DNA of 26,709 nt from Palsa-739 sp036512155 (GCA_036512155.1 DATCBD010000063.1:1-26709); one strand, 5' to 3'. Shown: positions 8,466-16,137, counted from the stretch's first letter. The notes: a model not told the origin generated them from the sequence alone. Program-made: numbers and translations.

Positions 8466-9746
8466 ATGATCAAGGTCAGATTGCTGAGGAGCGCAACGAT
8501 TGCCCTGGCGCTCGCGGCGGCGGCTACCGTCGCGGCGGGGGCCTTCGGCTCCGTGAAGTCGGCGGCGACGAAGCACGAGGCGAACGCATCGACGCTCGTG
8601 GTCGGGGGGATCTTCCCGTTCACCGGCACCAAGTCACTCCTGTCGCAGTGGGGAACCCACGGTGTCCCGGTCGGGATCTACGAGGTCAACCACAACGGTG
8701 GCGTTCTCGGTCACCAATGGAAGTCGGCCTACGTCGACGATGCGGCCGACTCGGTCGACGCACTCCCGGCGTTTCGCAAGCTGCTGCTGAAGCATCCGAC
8801 GATGGTCGTCGGCCCGTTCTCGCCGACGATCGAGGCGGTCATCAATCAGTTCCAGCCGAACAACGTGGCCGACTTCATGGTCGGGGGTCTTACGCAGCTC
8901 GACACCATGAATTTTCCGTATGTGTTCCGCACGTCGTCGTCCGACTCGAACGAAGCGATCGCAATGGCCTACTACGCGATCCAGCACGGGTGGAAGTCGG
9001 CATCGCTGATCTTCGACAACTCGGCGAACTCGCAGGGCTTCGTGCCGCCGCTCGAGAAGGCGTTCAAGGCACTCGGCGGAAAGATCGACGTGAACATCAC
9101 CATCACGCCCGGGCAGTCCTCGTACAACGCGGAGCTGGCCCAGGCGTTCTCGAATCAGCCGCAGGTGATCTTCGACTCGATGGACTCACAGTCGGCAGCC
9201 ACGTTGTTCTCGGACGGTCAGCAGCTCGGCTACATGAACGTCCCGTGGATCGGCGACGATCTCCAGTCGGCACCGAACGGCGATTACGCGAAGGCGTTCG
9301 GTAAGACCGCGTCGACCGAGCTCACGGCTGCTCTGCCTGCGTCGCCTTCGGGCACCGCGTTCAGCCACTTCCTCAGCGACTACCAGAATGTGTGGCACAC
9401 GAAACAGATTCTGCCGACGACATTCAACGAGTACGACTCGGTCGTCATCGCGTCGCTCGCGATGACCGCCGCCAAGTCGACGAACCCGAAGGTGTGGCTG
9501 AAGGACGTCGTGAAGATTGCGAACCCGCCGGGCGTCCAGTGCTCGACCTACCCAGCCTGCGTGCGCCTGATCAAGAAGGGCAAGGACATCAACTATCAGG
9601 GCGCTTCAGGGAACGACGACTTCAACAAGTACCACAACGTCTTCAGTGGCTTCCAGATGGTCGGTTTCGACTCGAGCCTCAACAACGTGACTCGTGGCTT
9701 CGTCACGCCCCAAGAGCTGCAGTCTGTGGTAGCCAAGGGAGGCTGA
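8466..9746 (+). CDS. LIV-type ABC transporter substrate-binding protein
   Basis: A 426-residue exported binding protein of the periplasmic-binding-protein type I (LivJ/LivK) fold. Residues 1-28 form a signal peptide with a Lys/Arg start and a long Ala/Val/Leu core. No lipobox Cys follows, so it appears to be a free or otherwise retained secreted protein. The mature part opens with LVVGGIFPFTG, the usual first strand of the family, and contains the VGPFSPT and FDNSANSQG segments of the two lobes. A near-perfect AAGGAGG ribosome binding site lies about 8 nt before the ATG, the strongest in this operon, fitting the excess of binding protein needed over membrane parts. It is the last gene of the importer operon and is followed by a strong hairpin terminator. 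Substrate is not predictable from sequence; an acid or amino acid is likely. Confidence 0.9.
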   Translation: MIKVRLLRSATIALALAAAATVAAGAFGSVKSAATKHEANASTLVVGGIFPFTGTKSLLSQWGTHGVPVGIYEVNHNGGVLGHQWKSAYVDDAADSVDALPAFRKLLLKHPTMVVGPFSPTIEAVINQFQPNNVADFMVGGLTQLDTMNFPYVFRTSSSDSNEAIAMAYYAIQHGWKSASLIFDNSANSQGFVPPLEKAFKALGGKIDVNITITPGQSSYNAELAQAFSNQPQVIFDSMDSQSAATLFSDGQQLGYMNVPWIGDDLQSAPNGDYAKAFGKTASTELTAALPASPSGTAFSHFLSDYQNVWHTKQILPTTFNEYDSVVIASLAMTAAKSTNPKVWLKDVVKIANPPGVQCSTYPACVRLIKKGKDINYQGASGNDDFNKYHNVFSGFQMVGFDSSLNNVTRGFVTPQELQSVVAKGG

Positions 9747-9772
9747 GCGAAAGCCAGCGCTCTAGAGCGACC

Positions 9773-9812
9773 GGCGGAGGGTTGCTGGCGACGCCTGCAA
9801 CCCCCCGCCTTT
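9773..9812 (+). terminator. Rho-independent-type terminator after the LIV importer
   Basis: A 13-bp stem is formed by 9773-9785 and 9797-9809 with one mismatch (A9778 against C9804) and an 11-nt loop, followed by TTTCCTC. It begins 26 nt after the binding-protein stop. The U tract is short, as is common in high-GC actinobacteria. Confidence 0.8.
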
Positions 9813-9845
9813 CCTCGATCTGTTCGTCGATTGAGGAGGCTCGAG

Positions 9846-10006
9846 ATGATCCAGCAAGGTCAGGTGTTCAAGTGAAGGCGAAGGGCATGGACGGCCAGCA
9901 GTCTCAGGCGCGTGTCTTGCGCCGGAGGACGGCGGTCGTGCGTCTGACCAACCTCACGACGGCGCGCGGTGTGATCACGACCGGCGCCTCGCTGCCCGGC
10001 GGATAG
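9846..10006 (+). pseudogene. Possible decayed start of a tyrosine recombinase gene
   Basis: A good GAGGAGG ribosome binding site stands 6 nt before an ATG, but the frame stops after only nine codons (MIQQGQVFK). A one-base shift continues the reading as VKAKGMDGQQ and then open to the TAG at 10004-10006. From memory, MIxxGQVFxLKxKGxDGxx is how many actinobacterial phage-type integrases begin, before a WAYRYR motif that is absent here. I therefore read this as the stump of a mobile-element integrase with a frameshift and loss of the rest. It could equally be a chance short frame or a leader peptide. Confidence 0.28.
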
Positions 10007-10022
10007 AGGTCGGCCTTGTGCC

Positions 10023-10190
10023 TCATTTCCTGGGGCGACGTCGGTCGCGGCCGGCCTCGCCGAGATATCCCTCGGTCGCGAGCGCTGCGACGCGAACGAG
10101 TCGCTTCGGGCCGACCCGCCGCACGAGAGACGCGAGCGCGATCGTGTTCACGCCGGTCTGAATGATTCTCTTGAGGTTCGTTCGTCTCAT
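10023..10190 (-). CDS. Small basic hypothetical protein (55 aa)
   Basis: An ATG at 10190 opens a 55-residue frame reading MRRTNLKRIIQTGVNTIALA and ending in RDRRRPRK. It is strongly basic, with one mildly hydrophobic stretch near 13-24, and matches no family I recognise. GGGAG lies 5 nt before the ATG, an excellent ribosome binding site. It starts 13 nt after the stop of the 57-aa gene on the same strand, so the two look like a small operon. In high-GC DNA short frames arise by chance; the ribosome binding site and tandem layout are the only support. Confidence 0.42.
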   Translation of the reverse strand: MRRTNLKRIIQTGVNTIALASLVRRVGPKRLVRVAALATEGYLGEAGRDRRRPRK

Positions 10191-10203
10191 CGGATCTCCC
10201 TTT

Positions 10204-10377
10204 TCATCGGTTTCGGGTGCACAGACAGCCGTTCCGGTCCCGCCTTCGTCCGCACGCGGGACAGAGCTTTCGCACCTTCACTTTGAGCGCGCCTTTGGCG
10301 GTGCCCGCGCGGACCATGAGCCAAGCAGCGCCGGCGGTAGCAATGAAGGAGACGGACTGCGCGATCGTGAGATGCAT
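10204..10377 (-). CDS. Small membrane protein with Cys-rich zinc-ribbon-like tail (57 aa)
   Basis: A 57-residue frame with a hydrophobic N-terminal helix (about 8-23, SVSFIATAGAAWLMV), a basic linker, and a C-terminal CPACG-x7-CLC segment that could bind zinc through four Cys. A single helix followed by a cytoplasmic zinc ribbon is a known layout for small bacterial membrane proteins, so the frame looks selected rather than random. The ATG at 10377 lacks a strong ribosome binding site. The frame extends upstream to 10521, but the added residues are Arg-rich and unconvincing. It is followed 13 nt later by the 55-aa gene. Function unknown. Confidence 0.45.
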   Translation of the reverse strand: MHLTIAQSVSFIATAGAAWLMVRAGTAKGALKVKVRKLCPACGRRRDRNGCLCTRNR

Positions 10378-10550
10378 CAGGCGGCCCGTCCCGCGTATGC
10401 AAACGGATGGTTGAAGACGTCGAGTGCGTTGCGGGCCGACGCGTTGATGCGCGCGGTTCGTCCGCTGCGACGATGCGTTACGGAGGGGTAGGGGGCCTCG
10501 CCGCAGCAGATGCCAGCCCACGAACGGCTCGGCCCGGAGCGAGTAATATC
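10378..10550. other. Short gene-free stretch before the sugar operon
   Basis: Between the divergent small - strand gene and the operator at 10551 I see no convincing gene, tRNA or strong hairpin. A TAATAT near 10544 is AT-rich compared with its surroundings and may be part of a promoter for the operon. Confidence 0.35.
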
Positions 10551-10572
10551 AGATCATCTTGTCATATGATCT
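10551..10572 (+). promoter_or_regulatory. Operator/promoter of the sugar-catabolic operon
   Basis: A palindrome AGATCAT-N8-ATGATCT spans 10551-10572. Inside it, TTGTCATATGA (10559-10569) matches the FadR-type GntR consensus T-N-G-T-N3-A-C-N-A (from memory) at five of six fixed positions. TATGAT at 10565-10570 looks like a -10 box and ends only 8 nt before the ATG at 10579, implying a leaderless mRNA. No good -35 is visible. The likely binder is the GntR protein of this operon. Confidence 0.5.
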
Positions 10573-10578
10573 ATGTCG

Positions 10579-11592
10579 ATGACGGCTGTTTACTACGAAG
10601 GAGGCGGCAGGTTCAGCCTCGGGACGGCGCAGCCGCAGGCGCCGGGCGAGGGCGAGGTGCGGATCGATGTCGCCTACTGCGGGGTCTGCGGCACCGACTT
10701 GCACATCGCCCACGGCGCGATGGATCAGCGTGTGCGCCCTCCACAGGTGATCGGCCACGAGATGTCCGGCGTCATCGCCGAGATCGGCGCGGGAGTCGAC
10801 GGATTCCGGATGGGCGACCCGATCGTCGTTCGGCCGCTCGATGCCCGCGCCGAGACGCCGGCCGACAAGGGATACGGCCACGTCAGCCGCGGGCTGAAGT
10901 TCCTCGGCATCGACACACCTGGGGCCTTCCAGCGCTCATGGACCGTTCCCGCCTTCACGCTCCATCACCTGCCGGCCTCCGTCGATCTGCGGCTTGCCGC
11001 TTTGGTCGAGCCGCTCGCGGTGGCCTGCCACGACGTGCGTCGAGCCGAGCTTCATGCCGGAGAGAGCGCACTCGTGATCGGCGCCGGCCCGATCGGGCTC
11101 CTCGTCGCGCTTGCGGCGCGCGCGAAGGGAGCGCGCGTGATCGTCAGCGAGGTGAATCCGGCTCGTCTCGCCTTCGCGGCCGACCTCGGCTTGGAGACGA
11201 TCGATCCGGGCGTCGACGTCGTCGGCCGCGTCACCGAGATGACCGACGGTGCCGGAGCAGACGTCGTCTTCGAGGTATCCGGCGCGCCGGCGGCGGCACT
11301 GGCGATGACGCAGGCCGCGTCCATTCGCGGGCGCGTCGTCGTCGTGGCGATCTATCCCGACCCGCAACCGGTCCGGCTGTTCGACCTCTTCTGGAAAGAG
11401 CTGGAAGTGCGCGGGGCACGTGTGTACGAGCCGGAGGATTACGAGCGAGCGATCGAGGTCGTGGCATCCGGAGCACTGCCTCTCGAGAGGCTGATCAGTC
11501 GTGTTGAGCCGCTCGAACGTCTGCCCGAGGTGTTCAAGGAGCTCTCGGCCGGTACGGCCGACATCAAGGTGCTCGTCGATTGCCGAGCCTGA
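10579..11592 (+). CDS. Zinc-type MDR dehydrogenase lacking structural-zinc cysteines
   Basis: A 337-residue medium-chain dehydrogenase with an N-terminal GroES-like catalytic domain and a C-terminal Rossmann domain. Catalytic zinc ligands are visible: Cys37 in CGVCGTD, His60-Glu61 in VIGHEMSG, and Glu144 in LVEPLAVACH. The NAD(P)-binding motif GAGPIG is at 168-173. The lobe that normally holds four structural-zinc Cys (about 85-110) has none, unlike sorbitol, threonine or RspB-type enzymes. Start: ATG at 10579 gives the usual MxAVxYxG opening and sits 8 nt after the -10 box; ATG at 10573 is the alternative. It is first in an eight-gene operon with sugar-acid enzymes, so it probably oxidises a polyol, aldonate or keto-deoxy sugar acid. 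Exact substrate unknown. Confidence 0.85.
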   Translation: MTAVYYEGGGRFSLGTAQPQAPGEGEVRIDVAYCGVCGTDLHIAHGAMDQRVRPPQVIGHEMSGVIAEIGAGVDGFRMGDPIVVRPLDARAETPADKGYGHVSRGLKFLGIDTPGAFQRSWTVPAFTLHHLPASVDLRLAALVEPLAVACHDVRRAELHAGESALVIGAGPIGLLVALAARAKGARVIVSEVNPARLAFAADLGLETIDPGVDVVGRVTEMTDGAGADVVFEVSGAPAAALAMTQAASIRGRVVVVAIYPDPQPVRLFDLFWKELEVRGARVYEPEDYERAIEVVASGALPLERLISRVEPLERLPEVFKELSAGTADIKVLVDCRA

Positions 11593-12299
11593 GCTTCGAC
11601 CTGTCCGGGAAGACCGCGCTCGTCACCGGCGCGCGCCGCGGCATCGGCCAGGCTGCCGCCCATGCGCTCGCCGGTGCGGGCGCCGCGGTCGTCGGCGCCA
11701 GCGCCTCCGCCGACGACAGCGACGAGTTCCCCTCGTTCCGCTGCGACTTCTCCGACCGCGAGGCGGTCTACGCACTCGTCGAAGCGCTACCGGCGATCGA
11801 CATCCTCGTCCTGAACGCCGGCACGATCGAGCGCAAGCCCGCCGCCGAGCACGGCGACGACATCTGGGATCGCGTGCTCGAGGTCAACCTGACGGCGCCG
11901 TTCATCCTCGCCCGCGAGCTCGGCCGGCTGATGGTCGAACGGGGTGCCGGCAAGATCGTCTTCGTCGCATCGCTGCTCTCCTTCCAGGGCGGAATCACCG
12001 TCCCCGGGTACGCCGCGAGCAAGGGCGGCATCGCCCAGCTGATGAAGGCGCTCGCGAACGAATGGGCGAGTAAGGGCGTCAACGTCAACGCAATCGCTCC
12101 CGGCTATGTGGCCACGGACAACACCGAGGCCCTGCGCCGGGACGAGACTCGTTCCCGGCAGATCGTCGAGCGCATTCCGGCCGGCCGCTGGGGTGTGCCC
12201 GACGATCTCGCCGGCGCGTTTGTCTTCTTGGCCTCGCCGGCCTCCGATTACGTTCACGGCGTCGTTCTCCCGGTCGACGGTGGATGGCTCGGACGATGA
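11580..12299 (+). CDS. SDR-family dehydrogenase, KduD-like (2-keto-3-deoxygluconate dehydrogenase type)
   Basis: A 239-residue short-chain dehydrogenase. It has the cofactor motif TGARRGIG at 16-23, LNAG at 78-81, and catalytic Ser131, Tyr144 and Lys148 (YAASK). The segments SLLSFQGGITVPGYAASKGG, NAIAPGYVATDNTEALR and ERIPAGRWGVPDDL closely match KduD, which interconverts 2-keto-3-deoxygluconate and its 5-keto (diketo) form. A 2-keto-3-deoxy-L-fuconate dehydrogenase role is the main alternative. The TTG at 11580 was chosen because it overlaps the previous gene by 13 nt, leaves a normal N-terminus before the first beta strand, and no ATG or GTG fits. Its TGA overlaps the aldolase ATG. It would act on the same keto-deoxy acid that the kinase and aldolase use. 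Confidence 0.85.
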   Translation: MPSLSFDLSGKTALVTGARRGIGQAAAHALAGAGAAVVGASASADDSDEFPSFRCDFSDREAVYALVEALPAIDILVLNAGTIERKPAAEHGDDIWDRVLEVNLTAPFILARELGRLMVERGAGKIVFVASLLSFQGGITVPGYAASKGGIAQLMKALANEWASKGVNVNAIAPGYVATDNTEALRRDETRSRQIVERIPAGRWGVPDDLAGAFVFLASPASDYVHGVVLPVDGGWLGR

Positions 12300-12898
12300 A
12301 AGGGCGCGTCGTGCCGGTGCTCACCGCCGACAACGCAGACGACGCGGTGCGGGCCTGCGAGGCGATCCTCGCCGGCGGGCTGTCCTCGGTCGAGATCACC
12401 TTCCGCACCGACGCGGCCGTGGAGGCGATCCGCCGTGCCTCGCAACTCGATGGTCTCATCGTCGGGGCCGGCACCGTTCTCAGCGAATCGCAACTGGCGG
12501 CGGCCGTCGATGCCGGTGCGCAGTTTGCCGTCGCGCCGTCGACCAACGAGGCCGTTGTCCGTGCCGCTCACCAGTTCGGTATCGAAGTCGTGCCGGGCGC
12601 CGCGACGCCGACCGAGATCGACCGAGCGCGAGCCCTCGGCTGTCATGTCGTCAAGATCTTCCCGGCCTCGACCCTTGGCGGGCCGGCTTTCATCAAGGCG
12701 GTTGCCGCAGTCTTCCCCGACGTCGAGTTCGTCCCCACCGGCGGAGTCAATCCGGAGAACCTCGGCGACTACCTCGCTCTGCCGTCGGTCCTCGCGTGTG
12801 GAGGCACGTGGATCTGCGAGCCCGCACTGCTCCGTGACGGCCGCTTCGACGAGGTCGAGCGGCGCGCTCGAGAGACTGCGAGCGTGCTGGCGGCATGA
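12296..12898 (+). CDS. KDPG/KDPGal-type aldolase
   Basis: A 200-residue class I aldolase of the Eda/DgoA family, which cleaves 2-keto-3-deoxy-6-phospho sugar acids to pyruvate and glyceraldehyde 3-phosphate. Visible active-site residues are Glu33 and Arg37 in VEITFRT, the GAGTV motif at 57-61, GAATPTE near 101-107 and the Schiff-base Lys120 in VVKIFPAS; these correspond to E. coli Eda Glu45, Arg49 and Lys133. The PTGGVNPENLGDYL phosphate-binding region follows. ATG 12296 was preferred because it overlaps the SDR stop (ATGA); an in-frame ATG at 12284 would add four residues. The stop overlaps the kinase ATG, so aldolase and kinase are made together, as consecutive pathway steps. Confidence 0.92.
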   Translation: MKGRVVPVLTADNADDAVRACEAILAGGLSSVEITFRTDAAVEAIRRASQLDGLIVGAGTVLSESQLAAAVDAGAQFAVAPSTNEAVVRAAHQFGIEVVPGAATPTEIDRARALGCHVVKIFPASTLGGPAFIKAVAAVFPDVEFVPTGGVNPENLGDYLALPSVLACGGTWICEPALLRDGRFDEVERRARETASVLAA

Positions 12899-13986
12899 AC
12901 ATCCGCTCCCGCGAGGAATGTCGCTTCGACCTCGTCGCGCTCGGTGAGGTGATGCTGCGCTTCGACCCGGGCGATGGACGGATTGCCACGACGCGCTCGT
13001 TTGCCGTGTCGGAGGGCGGAGGCGAGTACAACGTCGCACGCGGCCTTCGGCGCTGCTTCGGGCTTCGGAGCGCGATCGTCACCGCCTTCGCCGACAACCC
13101 GGTCGGACGGTTGCTCGAGGATCTGATCCTCCAGGGCGGCGTCGACCAGTCCTATGTCACATGGCTGCCGTACGACGGCATCGGTCGCGGTGTGCGCAAC
13201 GGGCTCAACTTCGTCGAGCGTGGTTTCGGCGTTCGCGCTGCGCTCGGCTGTTCCGATCGCGGTCACGCGGCTGCGTCCGAGCTGGCGCCCGGCGATGTCG
13301 ACTGGGATCGCATCTTCGGCGACGACGGCGCACGCTGGTTCCACTGTGGAGGGATCTTCGCCGCTCTCTCCGAATCGGCAGCCGCCGTCGTTCTCGAGGC
13401 GATGACGGCGGCGCGTCGCCACGGCGTGATCGTTTCCTTCGACCTCAACTACCGTCCGTCGCTGTGGCAGTCGCGCGGAGGGCGGCCGGCCGCTTCGGCA
13501 ACGAATCGCATCCTCGTGGAGCTGGTCGACGTCCTCCTCGGAAACGAAGAGGACTTCTCGGCGGCGCTCGGCTTCCAGCTCGACGGAATCTCGGAGTCGC
13601 ACACCGATCTCGACGTCGCTTCCTACGAGAGCCTGCACGCCGAGGTGCTCGCCGGCTACCCGAACCTTGCGGTCGTGGCGACATCCCTGCGTGAGGCGCG
13701 CAGTGCGACCGTCAACGACTGGAGCGGGGTGTGCAGCAGCCGGGAAGAGTTCGTCGTCGGCCCGCAGATGCGCGGACTCGAGATCTTCGACCGAGTCGGC
13801 GGAGGCGACTCCTTCGCCTCCGGTCTGATCTACGGGATGCTCGAGGGCGCCGACCTCGAGACAGCACTCGCCTACGGTGTTGCACACGGGGCGCTGGCGA
13901 TGACGACGCCCGGGGACACCTCGATGGCCTCCCTTGCCGAAGTGCGGCACGTCATGCGCGGCGGTGCGCCGCGCGTCGTCCGCTGA
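12895..13986 (+). CDS. PfkB-family sugar kinase, 2-keto-3-deoxygluconate kinase-like
   Basis: A 363-residue ribokinase/PfkB-family kinase. It shows the substrate-binding GGGEYNVARGL motif at 41-51, FDLNYRPSLW at 182-191 (characteristic of KDG kinases), NEEDF at 217-221 and the catalytic PfkB signature DRVGGGDSFASG with Asp305 as base. It likely phosphorylates C6 of 2-keto-3-deoxygluconate or -galactonate, giving the substrate of the aldolase encoded just before it. At about 360 residues it is longer than many KDG kinases (about 310-340) and has an insertion near 225-250. Starts and stops overlap both neighbours by 3-4 nt. Confidence 0.9.
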   Translation: MNIRSREECRFDLVALGEVMLRFDPGDGRIATTRSFAVSEGGGEYNVARGLRRCFGLRSAIVTAFADNPVGRLLEDLILQGGVDQSYVTWLPYDGIGRGVRNGLNFVERGFGVRAALGCSDRGHAAASELAPGDVDWDRIFGDDGARWFHCGGIFAALSESAAAVVLEAMTAARRHGVIVSFDLNYRPSLWQSRGGRPAASATNRILVELVDVLLGNEEDFSAALGFQLDGISESHTDLDVASYESLHAEVLAGYPNLAVVATSLREARSATVNDWSGVCSSREEFVVGPQMRGLEIFDRVGGGDSFASGLIYGMLEGADLETALAYGVAHGALAMTTPGDTSMASLAEVRHVMRGGAPRVVR

Positions 13987-14819
13987 TGCGAAAGATCCTC
14001 GACGCTCACCTCCATCTCTGGGATCCGTCCGAGCGCACTCACGACTGGCTCGAGGAGGTGCCGATCCTTCGTCGGCGCTTCGGCCCCGAAGACGTCGATG
14101 GCGGCCGTTACGACCTCGCCGGCGCGGTCTTCGTCCAGGCCGACTGCCGCGACGAAGAAGCGCTCGGCGAGGTGCGCTGGGTCAACGAGGTTGCTCGGCC
14201 GCTCGTACGAGGCGTCGTCGCCTATGCACCGGTCCACCTCGGAGCCGCCGCCGAGCCTCAGTTGTCGGCGCTCGCCGACGAGCCGCTCGTCGTGGGCGCG
14301 CGGCGGTTGCTGCAAGGAGTTCCGGATGAAGCGATCCTCGACCGGCATCTCCGAGAAGGCGTGCAGCTCCTCGCCGAACGCGAACTGACCTTCGACATCT
14401 GCGTGAGCCACGACCAGCTTCCGGCCGTGTCGACGCTCGTAGAGGCATGCGGAGAGACGTCGTTCGTGCTCGAGCACCTTGGCAAACCGCCGGTCGCCGC
14501 CGCCTGTCTCGATCCCTGGCGCGACGATCTCGCACATCTCGCCTCCTTCTCAAACGTCAGCTGCAAGCTCTCCGGCCTCGCCACCGAAGCACGTGCCGGT
14601 TGGACGAGCGGGGATGTCCGCCCGTATCTCGAGCATGCGCTCGAGGTCTTCGGGCCGGACCGCTGCATGATCGGCAGCGACTGGCCGGTGCTGACGCTCA
14701 CCGGGACGATGGAAGAGTGGTTCGATGCCGTTCTCGACGTCGTCGGCGAGCTCGCAGCGGATGATCAGCAGGCTGTGCTGCTCAGAACTGCGGCAACCGT
14801 GTACGGGATCGAGGCTTGA
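13986..14819 (+). CDS. Amidohydrolase-2 family sugar lactonase (fuconolactonase-like)
   Basis: A 277-residue member of the COG3618 amidohydrolase family, which hydrolyses sugar lactones such as L-fucono-1,5-lactone, L-rhamnonolactone and galactonolactone. Metal and catalytic residues are visible in DAHLHLWDP (His8, His10), FVLEHLGKP (His164) and GSDWPV (Asp232). The CKLSGL motif at 193-198 is typical of this family. The true start is the ATG at 13986, which overlaps the kinase stop; a longer reading into the kinase gene is spurious. Position between a keto-deoxy-acid kinase and a sugar 1-dehydrogenase fits hydrolysis of the lactone formed by the latter. Which sugar lactone is unknown. Confidence 0.88.
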   Translation: MRKILDAHLHLWDPSERTHDWLEEVPILRRRFGPEDVDGGRYDLAGAVFVQADCRDEEALGEVRWVNEVARPLVRGVVAYAPVHLGAAAEPQLSALADEPLVVGARRLLQGVPDEAILDRHLREGVQLLAERELTFDICVSHDQLPAVSTLVEACGETSFVLEHLGKPPVAAACLDPWRDDLAHLASFSNVSCKLSGLATEARAGWTSGDVRPYLEHALEVFGPDRCMIGSDWPVLTLTGTMEEWFDAVLDVVGELAADDQQAVLLRTAATVYGIEA

Positions 14820-15787
14820 TGGCGATTCCGGCCCGCATGACTGAACTTTCGCTCGGCTGCGCACAGCTCGGAAACCTCTATCGCACGGTCAGCGACGACG
14901 AGGCCGCGGCCACGGTCCACGCCGCCTGGGACCTCGGCATCCGCTACTTCGACACGGCGCCGCACTACGGTCTCGGCCTCTCCGAGCGCCGGCTCGGTGT
15001 GGCGCTCGCCGGCCGCAACCGCGACGACTACGTGCTCTCGACGAAGGTGGGACGGATGCTGGAGCCGCTCGCCCCTCCGTATGGGCGTGACGACGGCGGC
15101 TTCAACGTTCCCGCGACGCATCGGCGCGTCTGGGACTTCAGCCGCGACGGCATCCTGCGCTCGCTCGAGGAGAGCCTCGAGCGGCTTGGGCTCGACCGCG
15201 TCGACGTCGTGTATCTGCACGATCCCGACGAGCACTGGGCGGAGGCGCTGAACGAGGGCTACCCGGCACTCGAGGAGCTGCGTCGTCAGGGGCTTGTCTC
15301 TTCGATCGGCGCCGGCATGAACCAGGCGGCGATGCTGGCCGATTTCGTGCGGTACACGGATGTCGACATCCTCATGCTCGCCGGCCGCTACACGCTGCTC
15401 GAGCAAGGAGCGCTCGACGAGCTTCTACCGCTCTGCCTCGAGCATGGCGTCGGCGTCGTCGCCGCCGGCGTCTTCAACAGCGGCGTCCTTGCGCGTGAGG
15501 ATCCGCCTGACGACGCCAAGTACGACTACGGCGAAGCGGCCGGAGAGATCGTCGACAAGGCACGCCGAATCGCTGAGATCTGCCGGCTTCACGGTGTCTC
15601 GCTCCCGGCAGCAGCGATCGCCTTCCCGGCTGCGCACCCGGCTGTCGTGAGCGTCTGCCTCGGCGCCCGCTCGCCCGAGCAGATCGGGGGCAACGTCGCG
15701 CTCCACGCGCAGCCGATCCCAGCTGGCCTCTGGAGCGAGCTCAAATCCGAACGTCTGCTGCGCGACAACGCACCCACGCCCAGCTGA
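14819..15787 (+). CDS. Aldo/keto reductase, L-fucose/D-galactose 1-dehydrogenase-like
   Basis: A 322-residue TIM-barrel oxidoreductase with the full AKR tetrad: Asp45 and Tyr50 (FDTAPHYG), Lys76 (STKVG) and His134 (VYLHDPD). The LGCAQLGNLY opening, APHYGLGLSERRLG segment and SRDGILRSLEESLERLGLDRVD stretch are typical of the fucose dehydrogenase / D-threo-aldose 1-dehydrogenase group, which oxidises C1 of aldopyranoses to the lactone using NAD(P). ATG 14819 is chosen because it overlaps the lactonase TGA; the TTG one codon earlier is possible. It would be the first oxidative step of the pathway, after the mutarotase encoded next. Substrate could be L-fucose, D- or L-galactose, or D-arabinose. 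Confidence 0.88.
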   Translation: MAIPARMTELSLGCAQLGNLYRTVSDDEAAATVHAAWDLGIRYFDTAPHYGLGLSERRLGVALAGRNRDDYVLSTKVGRMLEPLAPPYGRDDGGFNVPATHRRVWDFSRDGILRSLEESLERLGLDRVDVVYLHDPDEHWAEALNEGYPALEELRRQGLVSSIGAGMNQAAMLADFVRYTDVDILMLAGRYTLLEQGALDELLPLCLEHGVGVVAAGVFNSGVLAREDPPDDAKYDYGEAAGEIVDKARRIAEICRLHGVSLPAAAIAFPAAHPAVVSVCLGARSPEQIGGNVALHAQPIPAGLWSELKSERLLRDNAPTPS

Positions 15788-16137
15788 TGTCGTACGTCGC
15801 TCTCCATTCGGTGCTCAAGGCCGGCCGCGAGGAGGACTACGACGTCGTCCATGCGCGGATACCGGACGACCTGCTCGATGTGCACCGTCGCGCAGGCATT
15901 CGCGACTGGTGGATCTGGCGCAGCGGGCGTGACCTCTTCCACCTCGTCGATTGCGACGATCTTCCGAGCGCATTCGCCGAGCTCGACCGCGACCCCGCGA
16001 ACGAACGGTGGCAAGCCTTCATCGGGGAGTTCGTCGACCACCTCGAGCGGCCGGCGGGCGAGCCGACGCTGCCGCTCGTTTGGCGGATGCGCGACCAAGC
16101 TCTCGTTGACGAGCGCCGTCGCCGTACGACCATATGA
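15787..16137 (+). CDS. L-rhamnose/L-fucose mutarotase-family protein (RhaM-like)
   Basis: A 116-residue ferredoxin-like protein of the RhaM family, which speeds alpha/beta interconversion of pyranoses. The segment EEDYDVVHARIPDDLLDVHRR carries Tyr18 and His22, the positions of the E. coli RhaM catalytic residues. DWWIW near 40-44 and NERWQAF follow. It overlaps the AKR stop (ATGA) and the GntR start, so it belongs to the same transcript. It should present the correct anomer to the 1-dehydrogenase. Family members act on L-rhamnose, L-fucose and relatives, arguing for a deoxy- or L-sugar, though sequence cannot settle specificity. Confidence 0.9.
   Translation: MSYVALHSVLKAGREEDYDVVHARIPDDLLDVHRRAGIRDWWIWRSGRDLFHLVDCDDLPSAFAELDRDPANERWQAFIGEFVDHLERPAGEPTLPLVWRMRDQALVDERRRRTTI

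Noticed and set aside
9773..9812. Attenuator or riboswitch after the LIV importer
   Set aside because: A single stem with T-rich end right after a stop codon and no downstream gene in phase; a plain terminator explains it.
12769..13950. Long - strand frame (393 aa) opposite the KDG-type kinase
   Set aside because: No recognisable domain; the + strand shows the full PfkB signature and overlaps its neighbours as in an operon.
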